Positions 63,443 to 64,000 of a stretch of DNA of 64,000 nucleotides are shown here, one piece after another. The DNA is taken from positions 113,625-177,624 of the forward strand of contig JAYRVF010000013.1 of assembly GCA_041918675.1 (NCBI GenBank), written 5' to 3'. The notes beneath the pieces were generated by a model, which made no database searches, was not told the DNA's origin, and was given only the letters and a program-made list of their open reading frames with translations. This DNA is from SCUB01 sp041918675 (GTDB taxonomy: Bacteria > Pseudomonadota > Alphaproteobacteria > Rhizobiales > Xanthobacteraceae). Numbering within the stretch: the first letter of the stretch is position 1; the number at the start of each line of letters is the position of its first letter. The position numbers and the translations under genes were made by a program.

Positions 63443-64000
63443 TTACTTCTTGCTGCCGGACATTCCCGACATGCCGCCCATGCCGGACATTCCCGACATG
63501 CCACCCATGCCGGACATTCCCGACATGCCGCCCATGCCGGACATTCCCGACATGCCACCCATGCCGGACATGCCGCCCATGCCGGACATTCCCGACATGC
63601 CACCCATGCCGGACATGCCGGACATGCCGCCCATGCCGCCCATGCCGGACATTCCCGACATGCCACCCATGCCGCCCATGCCGGACATGCCGCCCTGAGC
63701 CGACGTCCACTGCGTGCAGATCCACGGGCCGGAGCCGCCAGCCATGCCGGACATACCGGACATGCCGCCCATACCGGACATGCCGCTCATGCCGCCCATG
63801 CCGGACATGCCGCTCATGCCGCCCATGCCGGACATGCCGCTCATGCCGCCCATGCCGGACATGCCGCCCATACCGGACATGCCGCTCATGCCGCCCATAC
63901 CGGACATGCCGCCCATGCCGGACATACCGGACATGCCGCCCATGCCGGACATGCCGCCCATGCCGGACATGCCGCCCATACCGGACATGCCGCCCATACC
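63443..64000 (-). CDS. Met/Gly/Ser repeat protein, N-terminus outside window
   Basis: A leftward frame is open from base 64000 to a stop at 63443, giving about 185 residues. It is almost entirely units of GGM, SGM and GM (MGGMSGM), broken once by a unique stretch with WICTQWTSAQ, and ends GMSGSKK. The Met periodicity suggests copper or another soft metal, or a flexible shield; this is inference. Other frames of the same DNA are also open (Pro/Asp/Met and His/Gly/Arg), so the frame choice rests on position before the cytochrome and on the uninterrupted run. The start and any signal lie outside. Confidence 0.6.
   Translation of the reverse strand, partial: GMGGMSGMGGMSGMGGMSGMGGMSGMSGMGGMSGMGGMSGMSGMGGMSGMGGMSGMSGMGGMSGMSGMGGMSGMSGMGGMSGMSGMAGGSGPWICTQWTSAQGGMSGMGGMGGMSGMSGMGGMGGMSGMSGMGGMSGMSGMGGMSGMGGMSGMSGMGGMSGMSGMGGMSGMSGMGGMSGMSGSKK
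63464..64000. repeat. Short tandem-repeat DNA, window edge
   Basis: The DNA is made of CATGCCGGACAT and CATGCCGCCCAT type units in mixed order, with blocks of 15 to 33 bases repeated almost exactly. A unique stretch at about 63,695-63,740 splits it. Assembly length may be unreliable. Confidence 0.85.

Noticed and set aside
63432..63698. Rightward Pro/Asp/Met repeat frame (PDMPPMPDI)
   Set aside because: Repeats with units divisible by three stay open in many frames. It is opposite the operon and shorter than the leftward Met/Gly frame.

Overview
This 64 kb, GC-rich window most likely comes from an alphaproteobacterium of the order Hyphomicrobiales (Rhizobiales). The evidence is gene families and order typical of that group on the left side: purE-purK-rpsU, pntAA/AB/B, a DUF882 protein, gapR (DUF2312), DUF1244, DUF1036-pyk and a zinc-free L36. 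A DUF3551 protein and a palindromic repeat of a type I recall from these genomes agree with this. The sulfur gene content would fit a sulfur-oxidising Beijerinckiaceae-like organism, but the sequence alone does not fix the genus.

Layout. (1) 1-19,314, core genes: a diguanylate cyclase end, purEK, rpsU, a TPR lipoprotein, the proton-translocating transhydrogenase, oligoendopeptidase F, a sigma-54 response regulator, an L,D-transpeptidase, a YcbK-like protein, gapR, pyruvate kinase and rpmJ. (2) 19,541-33,944, a complete reverse-type dissimilatory sulfite reductase operon read leftwards: dsrA-B-E-F-H-C-M-K-L-L-J-O-P-N, with two diverged tandem dsrL genes. (3) 34,430-46,005, a rightward set: a TauD-like dioxygenase, two tiny proteins, siroheme synthase (cysG), sulfide:quinone oxidoreductase, two SulP transporters flanking a TauE/SafE-UspA fusion, then DsrE2 and TusA. 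(4) 46,266-49,576, a persulfide-sensor ArsR regulator, a SoxT-type YeeE/YedE transporter, soxZ, soxY and a SoxS-like thioredoxin. (5) 49,611-54,327, a tungstate ABC transporter (tupBCA), an orphan thiamine-diphosphate enzyme and a DUF3551 protein. (6) 54,531-64,000, a two-component system whose kinase carries a c-type heme motif, then a leftward operon of TorD-like chaperone, four-cluster Fe-S protein, Tat-exported DMSO-reductase-family enzyme, pentaheme cytochrome c and a Met/Gly repeat protein that runs off the window.

How the parts fit. Sulfide would be oxidised by Sqr. Sulfane sulfur would be relayed through DsrE2/TusA and DsrEFH to DsrC, then oxidised to sulfite by DsrAB, with electrons passing through DsrL and DsrMKJOP. 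CysG and DsrN supply siroheme amide. TauE and SulP proteins may move sulfite or sulfate. An ATTC-N8-GAAT inverted repeat before dsrA resembles the operator of SqrR-type regulators, and such a regulator is encoded at 46,266. The least explained part is the right-hand module: a putative extracytoplasmic Mo or W oxidoreductase with a pentaheme cytochrome and its own apparent heme-based signalling pair. No tRNA, rRNA, CRISPR array, IS element or integrase was recognised.
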